A model generated the notes under the pieces. It made no database searches. It was not told the origin of the DNA and saw only the letters and a list, made by a program, of their open reading frames with translations. Both the position numbers and the translations under genes were made by a program. Of a DNA stretch of 64,000 bases, positions 47,815-60,879 are shown one piece after another (positions within the stretch are counted from its first letter, which is position 1; every line of letters starts with the position of its first letter). Source of the DNA: Ariolimax columbianus (Eukaryota; Mollusca; Gastropoda; Stylommatophora; Arionidae); assembly GCA_036924085.1 (NCBI GenBank), contig JAVGWX010000003.1:116867264-116931263 (forward strand), read 5' to 3'.

Positions 47815-48927
47815 TATATACTCAACGAAAATAGTATCTATCCTGTTTTTGTGTATGTAAAAATATGTTTGAAAGTTGTAATTTAATTTCATACCCATGC
47901 ATTCTTGGCCGTTACTAGAAGCCGTATAATTGTCTTAGTACAGTCAGAGTGGGAAATGACCTTACACTGACCTTCACAATTGATTTAATGAAACTAACGA
48001 CTATTCGGAAAGTGTCTCACAAAATTGACCTAACACGGGTTCACTGGCGATCTGTAATTATTTTGCCATTTATTTAGTTCAGAAGTAAAATTCTGGAAAG
48101 ATGCCAAGCAAGGCGTTTAATGGGAGGTAACGAAATGTCTGTGTCTGCAACAGCAAGATAATTTAATTTGTCAAGACAGACTGGTGAATCTTGTTACATC
48201 GCTACCAGACGACTGGAACTGTTTCTGACCTCGATTAACAACCTGAGGGCAGGATGGTTACTTCACTCTCGCACATGTGCGAAACAGATTTCAGTTATCA
48301 ACTGTCACTGCTTGCACCTTCCCCAAACTGAGAATAATAAGTTCAGCTACTGTCAAGAACCGTTTGCTTGAGCACGGCCTAAATGCAAAGCACCCTGCTA
48401 TACATCCAACTCTGCAGCCACGGCATCATGCCGCGAGACTAGCCTGGGCCAGACACGATCTGCGCTTAGGAAACGGTCTGTGGGACATAGTACTGTTCAC
48501 TGACGAGTGCAGGGTCAACCGTTCAATAGCTGATGGTCGCCAGAAAGGGCATCATCGATAATGAGAGTGCTACGCCAACAACTGCATTAACTAGCGAGCT
48601 CGTCGTGTTGGTGGAGGGATTATGATCTGGGGAGGCATCTGCACCAATCATCGGACAGACCTCGATTTCTTAGAGGGTGCTGTTACCGGGTTGCAGTATC
48701 CGTGATGAGATCGTGACGAACCACATCTCGCCTTTATAAAAAGCAGTACCTCCAGGCCCACATAATCTTTGAAGAAACTCATTGCACGAAAATGTTTTCA
48801 GTTGTTCCAGTTTCGAACTATGAAATACAGTTTCTTCTCCCCAAATGTCGGTGTCTTTAGATGATAAAATTCAATTATATGATGGAAAAACAATACCTGG
48901 TAAGTTACTTTTTTCGTTGAGTATATA
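47815..48927 (+). mobile_element. Tc1/mariner-like transposon, inactive
   Basis: Terminal inverted repeats: TATATACTCAACGAAAATAG from 47815 and, on the complement, TATACTCAACGAAAAAAGTA ending at 48927, with TA at the edges as expected for this group. About 1.1 kb, a normal length. Between them, plus-strand frames give a Tc1-type transposase: TVKNRLLEHGLNAKHP near 48350, TPRH-like LQPRHHAARLAWARHDLRLG (48412-48470), DIVLFTDECRVN (catalytic aspartate, 48490-48520), ADGRQKGHH, then GGGIMIWGGICTNHRTDLDF near 48615. It is broken by stops and at least two frameshifts and lacks a clear last acidic residue. Confidence 0.88.
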
Positions 48928-49525
48928 TATGTTAACATTTTTTTTTATCGCCTGTCATCCTTCAGTACAGCTACATGTTCGATGTAATATTTCTTGCAAT
49001 ATAAAAGCAACAGTAGCAGTTTAACCGTTAACAATTTTCTCCTCTCTCGCCTTCACGTCTGCCTCACATCGCCTTTGCACTCATCCCCGCCTGTCTATTT
49101 ATTCCTCTTTCTCAGCCAGCACATGTCTTCCCCCTCTCCATCTCTTCACACCTCAACCCGGCCATCTCTTCCCACTGACCTGGTTATAAATCTTTGTCTA
49201 CTCCAGCCCGTTAATCTCTTCCCCCATCAACCCGCTTCTGCCCACCCATCCCGCTTCCCCTACCCCCCACACCCCTCCCCCCCCCCCCCCCAAAAGGTCC
49301 TCAAAAGGCTCTATTGTTTTTGTAATTCTTTCTCGAATTTCCTATTTTGTAACTTAGTCGTTGTATGTAACATTTCAATGTCTTTGGACACATCTCATCC
49401 CAAAGGCATGTATCCTCCGCTGCAGATCAGCTGTAATTGTCAGAAGCAGGGAGGAATATTGACAGAACTAATGTGCGCATTATGCTGATCTTCGTGCATA
49501 TGGCTAATCGTGTGTGTTGACATAT
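48928..49525. other. Pyrimidine-rich tract, unassigned
   Basis: 49030-49300 is strongly C/T-rich and includes a C15 run at 49277-49291. The open frame 48994-49488 is a product of that bias. No domain. Confidence 0.5.
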
Positions 49526-49529
49526 TTTT

Positions 49530-50195
49530 ATTTTATTAAGCCGTGCAAGCGTCGCTATTGTCTGTGATATTCTGGCCAACACTTCACATTTTATTCCTTT
49601 ATCATTTACAATTGAGCCCAGCTATTTAAAAAGAATCGACCACTTTAAGTTACTGGCCATTAGCTTTTACCCAATAGCTGAAACCCTTAGCATTGTTGGT
49701 CATTAATCTTGTCTTTACAACGTTAATCTCCATAACATAGTTAAAAGCTGTTTCATTAAGTCTTAAAACCCATTCCAGGAGTTCCGACTCTGTGCCCACC
49801 AACCCGACGATGTCATCTGCAACACGAAGTTTAACAATCCTTTGTTCCCCTATCTTGACAATGCCAACAGAATCTCCAAGCGTCTCGTTCATAATTCCCT
49901 CCAGGAGTATGTCGAAAAGTGTTGGGCAGATTATACTCTCGTCTCACACAGACCGATGTCAGTCTCCAATCCTACAATTCACAGGAATTGCTGTGGACAT
50001 CTTGTTACACAGGTGTTCAAGGATCTGTACAATCTCTCCATTGATTGTATACACCATCAGGGATGCCACCATCGCTTTATGTCATATCCTATCAAACGCC
50101 TTCTTGAAAACAACAAACATTATACAATCTTTGCTGCTAATAATGTGTTGCAGAAGTGCCCTTTTCCCTCTTCGCAATCGTTGAAAATACTGGCA
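49530..50195 (-). mobile_element. LINE reverse transcriptase relic (RTE-like, VADD)
   Basis: The minus-strand translation gives KAFDRI (motif A region near 50095), IICPTLFDILLEGIM (motif B end near 49910), then the clean frame 49892-49650 with IVKLRVADDIVGLVGTESEL (motif C, valine replacing the usual tyrosine or phenylalanine) and AFNYVMEINVVKTRLMTNN. Intact relatives read FADDI and MEISAEKTKLMTNN. No endonuclease or 3' end is seen. Confidence 0.82.
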
Positions 50196-53100
50196 GACTC
50201 ACAATTCATAAACAATAAGATACTACCAGACGCATGCACATTAAATGTCCGTCAGTCAAACAGTAGAATTTGAAAGAAACAACTGCAGTTCAACGATTAA
50301 ATGTTCTCCCCCTTCTCGCAGTCCCCCTCCCCTTCCTTCCAAAAATCACCCCTACGCTCTTCTCTCACTCTCCATCTAGTTCCTGTAAAATATCCACTAC
50401 ACACCCCCTCCCAATTGAAATCAGCTATCCATCCAACCTTCCTTCCATCCTAGATCCTAGCCTAACTTTTCACATCTTCTTAATCGCCCCCGACCCCCCC
50501 CCCCCCCCCTCCCATATCTCTCTTGACTTTTCCATGTGCGTTTCATATTCAGAACTGTATTAACGACCTCCATAATTATCACACGATGTGCCCCATATTT
50601 CAGTGTCTAATGCCAAGCGTCGAGATAAACGGAAATTATGTCAAAACTAATATTTTCCCACTCCTAAACATTTACGCTCACTGCCTCTATCAAAACGTCT
50701 ATTATCTCCCCCCAACCAACTCAGTTTTTTTTTCAAATTAAAAAGCGTCTCATATTCGTTGCAACATCATTTCATAATTATCTCACACAGTGTTTCGAAT
50801 ATTACCTCCCGTTAAGTACCAGTTTGGTCTCATTATGGCGCCATCACGTGATTCGATCAGGCAATTAAATCTCTCCCGCAAACTGTGGAAATACGGATGG
50901 ACAATTTACAGTTAATTAGATCGATATGACATATACAGCTACGTCACCGCTCTTTACGTCATATGTCATCGTCAGTAAACAAGCTCTTGGTGGCCACTGG
51001 TCGATATCAGTGACCTTGTCAACCCTATATCTAACATTGTATACATCCCAATCATCTCTTTACGAATGCTTGGACTTGGCTCGTTGATGCCTCTGAGTCA
51101 TTAAATTCACTGAAGAAGAAAGTAGCACCAAATTGACATTGTAGTCGACTTATTAATTTCCGTCGCGTATTTGATTTCCCTAAATCTCCATTATGTCTAA
51201 GGCAATAACAGCCCGTCTCGCCATTTGGATTCTTAATTTCGTATCACTACTCGCTCCTCACGATGTGCTTATATTGCACCCCGGATAGAGGAACGAGTTC
51301 ACGTCTTGGAAAAGATATGTACATAATGAAATTTGATCAGTTCCATCAATATTTCATTTTATGATCTTAGTATTGACTCTCTGAATTATCAGCCCCACCT
51401 TCTAGGACTATTGTGCACATCAAATTATATTTATGAGCAGCTGATCACGGTTTAGGAACAAATAGAGGGTAGTCCAGATCGTCCAACTGTTTTACCATTG
51501 TCCCTTAAATACCACAATGTTAAAGTGTCAGAGTTCTTTTCATAACCGAGTTAATAATCTACTGAAAGACAGAAGCTCGTGTGACACACTTGTCATTTAC
51601 GGTACATTAAAATGTCGGGGTAACTGCTCAGTGACTACTTGTACATGATGTCAATAGTCTTTTCACAGTTCATAAATCCAAAAAAAAGCGATGAATTCTA
51701 TTCCACACTCTTCTCCACTATAGTTCGCAAGGTGGTTAACTGCTCAGTACGTAACCTAGTTGGCCTAAATCCCGCTTGCTCCTCTCAAAGAGTACTGTCT
51801 ATAGCATGTGTCTATCTAGTTATATCTAGTTTGCACACAACCACATATTACCTTTCTTGAATAATTTAATCACATCTTTATTCATAAAATGCAAGAGTAA
51901 TTCTGATGTTTCCCACATACGTCCAATCAAACTGTAAAATAACTGAGATCGTGTTTAAATTTCCATTGGCCACCTTCATGTGGGCACCATCTGAGATAAT
52001 GGTCGTATCGTCTTTCGGTCCTGAATGTGGCCATCACTATTGCAATAACCGGGTCTATCGCAATTAATATGGAGATCCTCTTAGGTGGGCTGAATGATTT
52101 GGAGATCTGAGGAAATATTTTGGTCATCTCAACATTTGAACGAAGAAGAAGAAGATCATTAGCTTCAGTAAGTAATTTTCCACCATTGTCTTTAACAAAA
52201 CTATTTACCTACCTGTATTTACCTTTCAGTTTCATAATGTTGTCTTTCATGCCCCCTTTTGCATCAGCTTCTTCATCAGTTCTCACTAACTCGTAGATGT
52301 TTCTTATTGCCGTTTCTCATACTCGACTTTACGTCTTTATGGTCAACATTGTATAACATATGAGCCTGTTATATATCACTTCTGGTATTACAATCGTGGA
52401 ACTCCGCTTCCCTAAATTGTCTGTATATAATGGAATCTAAAGTGACCAGTTAACATATATGTCTTAATAATGTTCACATAGGCATCTAAGGCCCGATGCG
52501 TCGATCGACCACTGTCCAACTGCTGAAGCTTGTTCATGCCTAGTGTGTAGAAATCCATACAGACTCTCCAAGTGGAGCCGAGTACTCCGTTGCCTAGGAA
52601 TGAGGACAGCGAGGAGTGTGTGTTGGACCAATGTTTGTGTCAGACTTTCTTTGTCCGTATTTGACTCCTTTGTTTTTGTTGTTTTTATTTTGTTTGCCTT
52701 CCGCCAATGGGGCCTCTGGATTTTGTCCACCTTCGGGTCAGCGTGACTCTTGCTGTGCTGAGAATATGTGGATGAGAGAGGTATCGTGTAACTGTCCGGT
52801 GGATGGGCGGGGGGGGGGGGGAGGAAGTGGAGGAAGGCGGTTTCAGTCCAAGCCGGAGGGTCCTTGAGTATAATGATAACATGTACTGAATCATGGGGTG
52901 CAGTTAATCGGAACGTTGAAAGCCATCAGGGTATGGTTTCCCACGGCTTAAGCCAGGCACAGCCGCCGCAGCAAGATGCAACATAACAAACAGGATAACC
53001 GATCGAAAGCACGTACATTCCATGTGCTAGATGATACCACCTCATTGGTTCCTGTCGCCGCTATCTTAGGTTTTTGCCACTCCTTAAAAACATATATGAC

Positions 53101-54040
53101 GGGTCGATTGCGTCTGCTAATCAACTGTGATGCGCGCTTTTTTTATATTTCAATGTTTACTTTACAGAGGTGTAGAAAAAACATATGCGCGTGAAGAATG
53201 CGTCTACTAATTAGGTAATTGGTCATTTAGCTTAATAGACAAGCTCTTGCTCTGAATTGTGAAAAAAACGAACATTCTACTATCATGAAAACAGAAGTTA
53301 TGCGGTCGTTAATTGGTTGGGTAATAACTGAATGTTTTTAATATTTCATTATGGTTTTTAAAACATTGTTATTACAAAACGGTGCGTTAGACATTTACAT
53401 TTGTGTACATATAATAAACGTACATAGGACAAGCAAAGAAATGATCATTTTCTAGATCTGATGAATTCTCCATTGTTAAATTATAAAAGATGTCAAATGA
53501 GATTATTGGAATTTTACACCTAAACCTGATCGTTGCACAAACAATTATGTCTATTTCAAATGGGATATAAAATGCTAGATGTTTAGATTAATAAAATATT
53601 ATTACATACACATATTTTCATATTAACAGTTAACATGATTGTAGTGGTTAATTTATATTATACACAATAATTTAGACTACTTTCTTGGACGTCTACATTT
53701 CACTAGCTCCTTCTGTTCTCAGACACATTGTATCATTCATGCTTTCTCTTTCTCCCATTTTGAACTTGTGCATTTACAACAGATGATATTTGTAACAAAT
53801 GAGTCTCCATTATAAATTGTAATCGTGACAAGCTGTTCTTAATGCCCAATACCAGTTTTTCATCCCTAGCTACTGTTGAATGCACAAGTTCCTCTCCTTG
53901 TTCTCCATGAATACCCAAACCAAACCCATACATTCTAATCTATTCTCTGCAATGTGTTTCTAGTATGTGTTGTTTTTGGAATTATTTGTTTTGGAAAGAG
54001 CTTCCTAAGAAAGTCATGTACGTCTGTATTGATGTTTGAA
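50196..54040. other. Unassigned sequence with C16 and G13 runs
   Basis: 50280-50720 is pyrimidine-rich with a C16 run at 50494-50509. A G13 run lies at 52809-52821. Open frames at 51639-51860, 52464-52730 (minus) and 52616-52867 have no motif I recognise. The one at 52464-52730 is the longest of the overlapping minus frames near the G run, but I cannot support it as a gene. Confidence 0.4.
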
Positions 54041-54042
54041 TT

Positions 54043-54207
54043 GATGTGATAGAGTTTTCAGAAATGGGTTTCCTGTGAGAAATGTCAATGGGGACTTGTT
54101 GTGATAGGGTTTTCAGAAATGGGTTTACTGTGAGAAATGTTCATGTCAACTTGTTGTGATAGGGTTTTAGGAAATGGATTTACTGTGAGAAATGTTCATA
54201 TGAACTT
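54043..54207. repeat. 55-bp tandem repeat, three copies
   Basis: Units start at 54043, 54098 and 54153 with GATAGGGTTTTCAGAAATGG and contain TACTGTGAGAAATGTTCAT. Confidence 0.9.
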
Positions 54208-54846
54208 GTTCATAGGCTTAAGGAGCCAAGAAACAAATTCTGGCAAATCGTGAATGTGTGCAAATGGTATCTCTAGACTTTGTTCATCATCTACTACAAT
54301 CTCTTCCATTCCAACATGCACCCATTTACGCGGGATCTCCTTAATGTGCCATCTCTACGCCAATCTCCTGTAACAGTTTTGTCTATTTTCGTTTTTGTCT
54401 CCAGGTAAGACCTACAGATTCTTTTAAGGTTAGTGCTAATTACTTGGACATTTTAATTCTATTTTGAACACCAGTGGTTTTAGCAATTTTATTGTGAGAT
54501 TTGTATGAAACGCGTCTCAGTTAGTGTACATGTTTAAGCTCAAGTGAATCAGTGGATGTGCCTGCATGTTTTCTAACATTGTGGATAAGGTGGCATCTTT
54601 TTCGCGTTGTTGGGGTTCTTGCTGCTGATGTTTATTTTTTGTTTTATTACGATTTGTAACGCAATTGGCTGCCCTCTTGTTTTGCATTGTATAATAGTGT
54701 TATGTTCTTTTGTAAGCTTTCTTCTCATGAGGCGTGGGAGTATGTCTCTTCCTCTTTTGTTAGTGGTGGTGTAATCAGCGTATTCATTATCATTTGCACT
54801 GTGGTGTGATTTGATGATAGGGTGCTCGTTATGCAGCATAATGGTT

Positions 54847-55336
54847 TTGTTGGTGTAGATATGACAGTAGAGAGAAGCATGTTGGTGTAGATATGACAGT
54901 AGAGAGAAGCATGCTGGTGTAGATATGACAGTAGAAAGAAGCATGCTGGTGTAGATATGAAAGTAGAGAGAAGCATGCTGGTGTAGATATGACAGTAGAG
55001 AGAAGCATGCTGGTGTAGATATGACAGTAGAAAGAAGCATGTTGGTGTAGATATGACAGTAGAGAGAAGCATGCTGGTGTAGATATGACAGTAGAAAGAA
55101 GCATGTTGGTGTAGATATGACAGTAGAGAGAAGCATGCTGGTGTAGATATGACAGTAGAGAGAAGCATGTTGGTGTAGATATGACAGTAGAGAGAAGCAT
55201 GCTGGTGTAGATATGACAGTAGAGAGAAGCATGCTGGTGTAGATATGACAGTAGAGAGAAGCATGCTGGTGTAGATATGACAGTAGAGAGAAGCATGCTG
55301 GTGTAGATATGACAGTAGAGAGAAGCATGCTGGTGT
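54847..55336. repeat. 32-bp minisatellite array
   Basis: About 15 copies of a 32-bp unit (GCTGGTGTAGATATGACAGT plus AGAGAGAAGCAT). As 32 is not a multiple of three, all three frames rotate into each other and give three long minus-strand ORFs of 155-274 aa, none of which I accept as a gene. Confidence 0.95.
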
Positions 55337-55339
55337 CAT

Positions 55340-56470
55340 GAGGCACATCGAGCTTATTTTGCCAACTTATGTTTTCATTGACATGCTGGTTAGGCATAGT
55401 GGAACAAGACGGACTTGTCTGGCGCTAGTGTTTTTGCTGTATTTACTAACAACTCCCAAACATGTACGAGAATGATGCATATACACACTACAATCATTTA
55501 TATCACAGAAAAGATCAAAGTCTATCCAAATATGTTGTTTCATATCTGCCTCCTGTTTAGACTGTGCAACTAAGTTTTTACTTTTCAATTTTCTTATTTT
55601 AATAGTTGTGAACCTAAAAACACACCTGCGACAAAGAGTGGTGAAGTGTTGTTTGTAAATATGTGTGCCAGCAAATCCGCCACATGAGAAAGATAACGGA
55701 ATGGTTTCAGACGTTTCCGTTTCTCCCTCAAAGTTATGGATCGTTTACCGCACAGAGCAGCCAGACACTTCATGTGATGGTCTAAAGTATGCTCAATTTT
55801 TGAAAAAAAGTATATAATGATAATATTGAACACAGCTGGGAATTGTTTCCACTTTCAAAACTGCTGAATTAAAATATCATCGGCTTGCAACAGTCTGATA
55901 TGGGGTACATAAGTCTAGGCACATGCAACAACGTGTGTAATCTATTCACAAGAAAAACAAAAACTGGTTTAAATGTTTGAAAAATTCATAACTCCATTAT
56001 ACATAATGCATACAATGTGATTTAAATTGGAAATAAATCTTTATTATCACTATTTATTCTTCAAAAGGTATCTTGCATGACTAGTGCAACATTTTTGAGT
56101 AATTTGATATTAGAAAGTATTATCTATGTCAACAATTTTCACAAAATATGGTCACCTTTTTTAAACTAGTATTGTAGGCTTATAAAAACTCACAAAATTA
56201 AGAAAAATCCACAGAATAACGAAGCACGTTATAAATTTACGGCACATTGTGTTATATCTGTCCTGCTAGTAATGTGAGCTTAGATAAATTGATCGAAAGA
56301 CAGGTACGTTTTAGAGCTCGCATTTCATCTTTTGACCTTTTTTCATGACCTCACTGATTGCATAAATTACCCTACACTGAAAACGGATTAGCGAGGTCAG
56401 CTAAAATGCGTACTTTCCCATAAAGACTGAACGATGTGACTTAGTAAAGGAGTTGTGAACTTTAATCTGA
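55340..56470. other. Unassigned AT-rich sequence
   Basis: No gene or repeat is recognised. The minus frames at 55367-55588 and 55594-55833 lack motifs. Confidence 0.4.
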
Positions 56471-56473
56471 ACA

Positions 56474-57292
56474 GGAACTAACAAACAGTAGAAAACGACA
56501 CAAACACCGGAGCGAATAGACAGAGCAGCCAGTCAGGCGTGGCCATCTTACTTTTTCTTATGTTGGCAAAGTTGTTTTCCTAGAACCTCATTATCAGTAT
56601 AATGATATACCTTATTCAGTTAATGACAATGACCCTCAACAATGCATGCACAAACTTAATTATGTAAGCATCTAGTTTCGATACGACGAGACATGAATTT
56701 GTTATTTTGTATCCTGTTTCCGACCCATGTGGAATCATTGTGACGATTTCTCAGATAACTTCCCTATTCACGCATTTATATGAGATCTACCACTTATGTA
56801 TTCTTCCCTTGTTTTATGAATAGCTAGTTCGGTATCGTTGTTGTTCGTTGTCATTGATGAAGGCCTGTTGTACGTAACGTAGGTATCGTTTGTGTTTTCG
56901 TCTTAGTGCGGTAAGTGACCATCTCTATTTATAATCTTGTTTCACTTTGTTTTTTAAGACCGACATTTATCATGCACCACTTTGGTTTTGAGAATATTTA
57001 CATTGACACGATGTCTAGGCTTATAAATAGTTGTTGAACATTCAGAGTTTCAGTTTTGTTCTGGTTATCAGGATACGGTAATCTGAACTAAGTTCGTGTT
57101 TAATGACGTTGATTCTTCGATTAAACGAAACTAAGCAAAACAATGATAATTAATAATTTCTTAATAAATATAAAGTATGGCTTTTAGTCGGAGCATTGTT
57201 GATTTGTTTTTTGTTTGGATAAAGTAAGATGGCCGCGTCTTAGTGGATGCGCTCTCCGGTGTTTATGTAGTTTTCTGATGTTTGGTGGTTCC
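56474..57292. mobile_element. Candidate foldback/MITE-like element with inverted repeats of 70-80 bp
   Basis: 56474-56555 and the complement of 57221-57292 align with short gaps: GGAACnAnCAAACAnnAGAAAAC, then AAACACCGGAG, then GCGTGGCCATCTTACTTT against GCGGCCATCTTACTTT. The roughly 665 bp between has no transposase. No flanking duplication is obvious, so it may be a non-autonomous DNA element or two inverted copies of one repeat. Confidence 0.6.
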
Positions 57293-57414
57293 TTTTCTAC
57301 TTATATTTCAGAATATTTCACCAGGTGGTATCAAGGACTTTGTTCTGTGGAATTGATGTGCTTTCGATCGGTTATAATGTTTGTTATGCTGCATTTCGTT
57401 GCATGATCAGACTG

Positions 57415-57730
57415 TTGGATGACACTCTACTACGAGGTGTTGAGTCGTTCGCGTATCTTAGTAGCAAAATGATAAAGTCGGAGACACAAATGCCAAGTTA
57501 AGAAATCAAAATCCGAGAGGTGTGTTTTTGGCACTTTTGAACTCATGTAATTCAACAGAAATCCCCTCTCGCGCACGAGACGTAGAGGTAGACCAAAACA
57601 CACCTGGAAACAAGATGTTACGACAAACAGAAAGGAAACGGAATATCATTTATGAGTTGGAAATGGTGGCTTGGACGACTTGGCTTGTATTTGTTGATAG
57701 CCTTGCGCAGCAGAGAGCTAACATGTTTTG
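57415..57730 (+). mobile_element. LINE C-terminal relic
   Basis: LDDTLLRGVESFAYLSSKM corresponds to the FxYLGS block after the RT catalytic site. After a gap comes TRRRGRPKHTWKQDVTTNRK in a shifted frame, the conserved basic C-terminus (GRPKxTWRRD). The intermediate thumb region is deleted, so the copy is internally shortened. Confidence 0.65.
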
Positions 57731-58109
57731 ATTTATCGATTGATTAATTAGTTATTTAAATGTGTGTGTCTGGTCTGTGTGCGAGTCTGTGTGTGATTAT
57801 TGCCTGTACCCTATAATATAAGGTTTCCATATATCTACAACAACATCCTGACTGAGCTTCAAATCGTTAGTGCTGTGTACCATCTCCGGTGCTGACATTC
57901 GTCTGTCGTTTGTTGTAACTTAATCCTCTCTTTTAGCTAATGCAATCTTCACGTTTACAATCTGTGCTCTCTTTTATTATCCCAAAACACCCTTTCTGGA
58001 GGTATACTATCACATACTAATCGGGCAATGAATGTTCTATTTACATTAAGTTCCAATTAATATCTCCTTCATTTTGACCACATATGTTGTTGGAGGAATG
58101 CGCACAATG
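57731..58109. other. Unassigned sequence
   Basis: No gene is recognised. Short GTGTGT runs near 57761-57795. Confidence 0.4.
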
Positions 58110-58430
58110 GGTAGAATAACTCTTTTTATGGGACGTTTAGTGGCCGTTTGTTGTAGCGTTCCTGACATCCCGAGGGTGCTGATCAAGGTGGACAGGCGGT
58201 TATGCTAGGATCGGTTTTACCTGCGTGTCGCTCACTACTACGGGAATCACGTCGATCTCTCACCTCGTTAGCCAGGCTGCCATTAAAAACAGCCAGTTTC
58301 CAGAAAGGACTAAGCGGAAGCCGAGTCGATGGTGTTGGCCAGTATATTTTGCATGACCCTGAAAAACATGTCTGATCAGTATCTTTTGCATTACCAGACG
58401 TTAGTCTTCCTTCCAAACCATAAATAGCAT
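58110..58430 (+). mobile_element. Dispersed repeat family X, copy 5
   Basis: Contains GTGCTGATCAAGGTGGACAG, CACTACTACGGGAATCACGT, CTCACCTCGTTAGCCAGGCT, CAGTTTCCAG, and GTCTGATCAGTATCTTTTGC in the same order as copy 6. No ORF. Confidence 0.75.
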
Positions 58431-58565
58431 TTTCAAACACGCGTTGGCTACACTATTTCAGGCCTAAAACACATTTTGGCTTCACTATTTCTGGCCTAAA
58501 ACACATGTTGGCTACACTATTTCCGGCCTAAAACACATGTTGGCTACACTATTTCCGGCCTAAAA
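58431..58565. repeat. 32-bp tandem repeat, four copies
   Basis: Unit CACATGTTGGCTACACTATT plus TCCGGCCTAAAA. It begins right at the end of the family X copy. Confidence 0.92.
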
Positions 58566-59250
58566 CAAGGTATTGATCTAGGGATAAGAAAACATGGACA
58601 TAAACGTACACGCTCTAGATCAGTGATACCCAACCCCCGGTCATCAAACCTCTACGGACCGTAGAAATGTTCTGCCGGCCCGCGAAAAAAGAAATTGCTG
58701 CAAAACCCCTAATTGTTCGAATTCTGAAAATCTTAAATGGCTAACGGATTTTATTTTTATAATATCAACTTTCACAAACGAATAGACAAAGTACTATATA
58801 AATAATGAGTTGTTTTTTTCTGTGTTACCGGTCAGTAAAAAATGTTTACCATTTTCACCGTTCTGTGTACAATTATTTCCTATTTTCACCGGTGCACGAA
58901 CAATTTGTCCACTATTAAACGGTCCGTGAACAATGGTTTCCTATGTTCATCTGTCGGTGAACAATTGTTTTCTACTGTTACCGGTCCACCGACAATTTTA
59001 CCGATTGTTACAGCAAATGTCTGATGGCAGGTCTGATGATAGACGCCCGCGTGGATGCTTGTTGTTGTAAGGCCACCAAGTCGTCACTTTTCGGTATCCA
59101 TCTGTTGTCTGGCATGCCCACCCCGTTTCACACACATCTGTCCCTTTTCGATGTCGAGGATGGTTTTACTCTGGATGAATGTCCTGTGTGGTCCCATAAT
59201 AAGATTGACAATGTTCTACGTTCGATCGTTATTTGAGTAGCTAGAATCTC
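58566..59250. other. Unassigned sequence
   Basis: No gene is recognised. 58840-59000 contains loosely repeated ACCGGTnCnnnAACAATTnT words (about 30-33 bp spacing), a decayed tandem repeat. Confidence 0.5.
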
Positions 59251-59252
59251 TT

Positions 59253-60010
59253 AACTTAACTTAACGTCTTTATAGTGGTTTAGAAGACCCTGCAGAGTCT
59301 GTTTACAACCAGTTACATTTACATCACCTTGCTCTATCAGCTATGCGCATCCAGTTTATTCTTAAATGCATTAACTGTCCCTGCCTCCACTACCTCCCCT
59401 GGCAATGCATTCCAAGCAGACACCACTCTCTGACTAAAAAAATATTTCCTAATATCAAACCTGGACCTCTCTTTAGTCAGCTTGTAGCTATGCCCTCGTG
59501 TTATTGTAGGTGGCTGTATTTAAAAAAAAACTTGTTATAGTCTAATTTATCCATTCCTCTGATCATCTTGTAAATTTGTATTAAGTCACCACGAATTCTT
59601 CTCTCTTCGAGACACTGTAGGCCGGTTTTTCTGAGTCGTTCCTCATAACTGTAATTCTGGAATCCCACTATCATCTTTGTTGCTCTATTTTGTATTCTTT
59701 CTAGCATGTTTATGTCCCCATATATGATAAGGACTCCACACCTGTACACAGTACTCCAATCTAGGTCTAACTAAAGCTTTATACAGTTTGACGATCACTT
59801 CCTTGCTCCTATGTTTAATATTTCTTTTTATCATACCTAACATTGCATTTGCCTTTTTCACTGCTACCTTAACTTGCTCACTCACCTTTTTCCTGTATGA
59901 TCTATTATAAACCCTAGGTCCCTTTCGTTATCTATCTTTCTAATATTGTTTTCTCCCATTTGAGCCTGATATCTTCCTCATGATCGCCATTCTGTTCTTA
60001 GTGGCTTTTT
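59253..60010 (-). mobile_element. CR1/L2-like LINE 3' fragment, copy 2
   Basis: Same element as 10877-11640 with the same (TTAAG)n end at 59253-59268 and about the same 5' limit. The RT end reads VRPRLEYCVQVWSPYH, RATKMIVGFQNYSYEERLR and RRIRGDLIQIYKMIRG. A frameshift near 59740 splits the ORF into 59885-59685 and 59749-59501. The two copies are highly similar, suggesting fairly recent activity. 60001-60060 adds a short internal duplication (TTTTTATCTG and CCCCTAGGTCCCT). Confidence 0.85.
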
Positions 60011-60875
60011 TTTATCTGTTTTTATCTGTTTATGATCTATTATAACCCCTAGGTCCCTCTGCATCTGCCTTTGGTAGGTTCCATTTAACGCTGAAATATA
60101 TTGTTAGGATTAAAAGGCCTTTTCAGTAAAGTGGAAAAAAATACTACGCTATACCGATGTTTTGAAACATTCCCTCCTAGTCAGAGCACGGACACACAAA
60201 CCTCATTGTCAGTCGCTTCTAGAGAAGGCGTAATACACACAAGGAATGACTAGGTATATGCTGCCGGCCAGGTGACTAACATCACAGATAGTCTTGTACT
60301 TAGTTCTAAGTCGACCTGTACTTCTACCGGGGCAAATACCCCTGTGCAGATCCCAGCTCTGGTATGAGCTGGAGAATGCCGTTAGAAGGATTTCCTGCTT
60401 AGCGGGCTACTCTAAAGCGGCTTAATACTCCACTGCGTTGGGTGGTTAACCGATGTGCGAGTTCATCTTAATAGACTCAAACACTAGAGCAAAGTAGGCC
60501 CGCGTCTATAAGGCGCATCTATGCTGCTCTAAACAAACCACCTAACCATAGCCGGTGTTATGCCATGTCACACAGTTAGTCGCCTCTTACGATATGCTCT
60601 CTGTGAGGCAGTGGTGTTATTCTTGTCTTTGTCATATACCCAGACCCCGGCAGACCACTCGAAGCCTTGCGCTTCATAGGTAAATTAAAGAGTGTGACTA
60701 ACACTCATACACCGGGATATTAAGAATGTTTAATGTTAAGTCAATACTTATGTTTGGAGTAGAAACTTGGTGAACGACACAGGCAGAGACAGAGAACACT
60801 TCCGTCCTTCGTCAAAAAAGATATATAGATGGTAATGGGTATAATAGACTGGCAAGACATGGTGAGAAATTCAGA
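60011..60875. other. Unclassified block of balanced composition
   Basis: 60190-60710 is clearly less AT-rich than its flanks and contains CACAGTTAGTCGCCTCTTACG and AGACCCCGGCAGACCACTCG. It has no coding frame and looks like untranslated transposon or SINE-like sequence, but I cannot place it. Confidence 0.4.
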
Positions 60876-60879
60876 CATG

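Noticed and set aside
54573..55397. 274-aa minus-strand ORF with leucine/serine-rich repeats
   Set aside because: The 32-bp minisatellite gives equivalent ORFs in all three frames.
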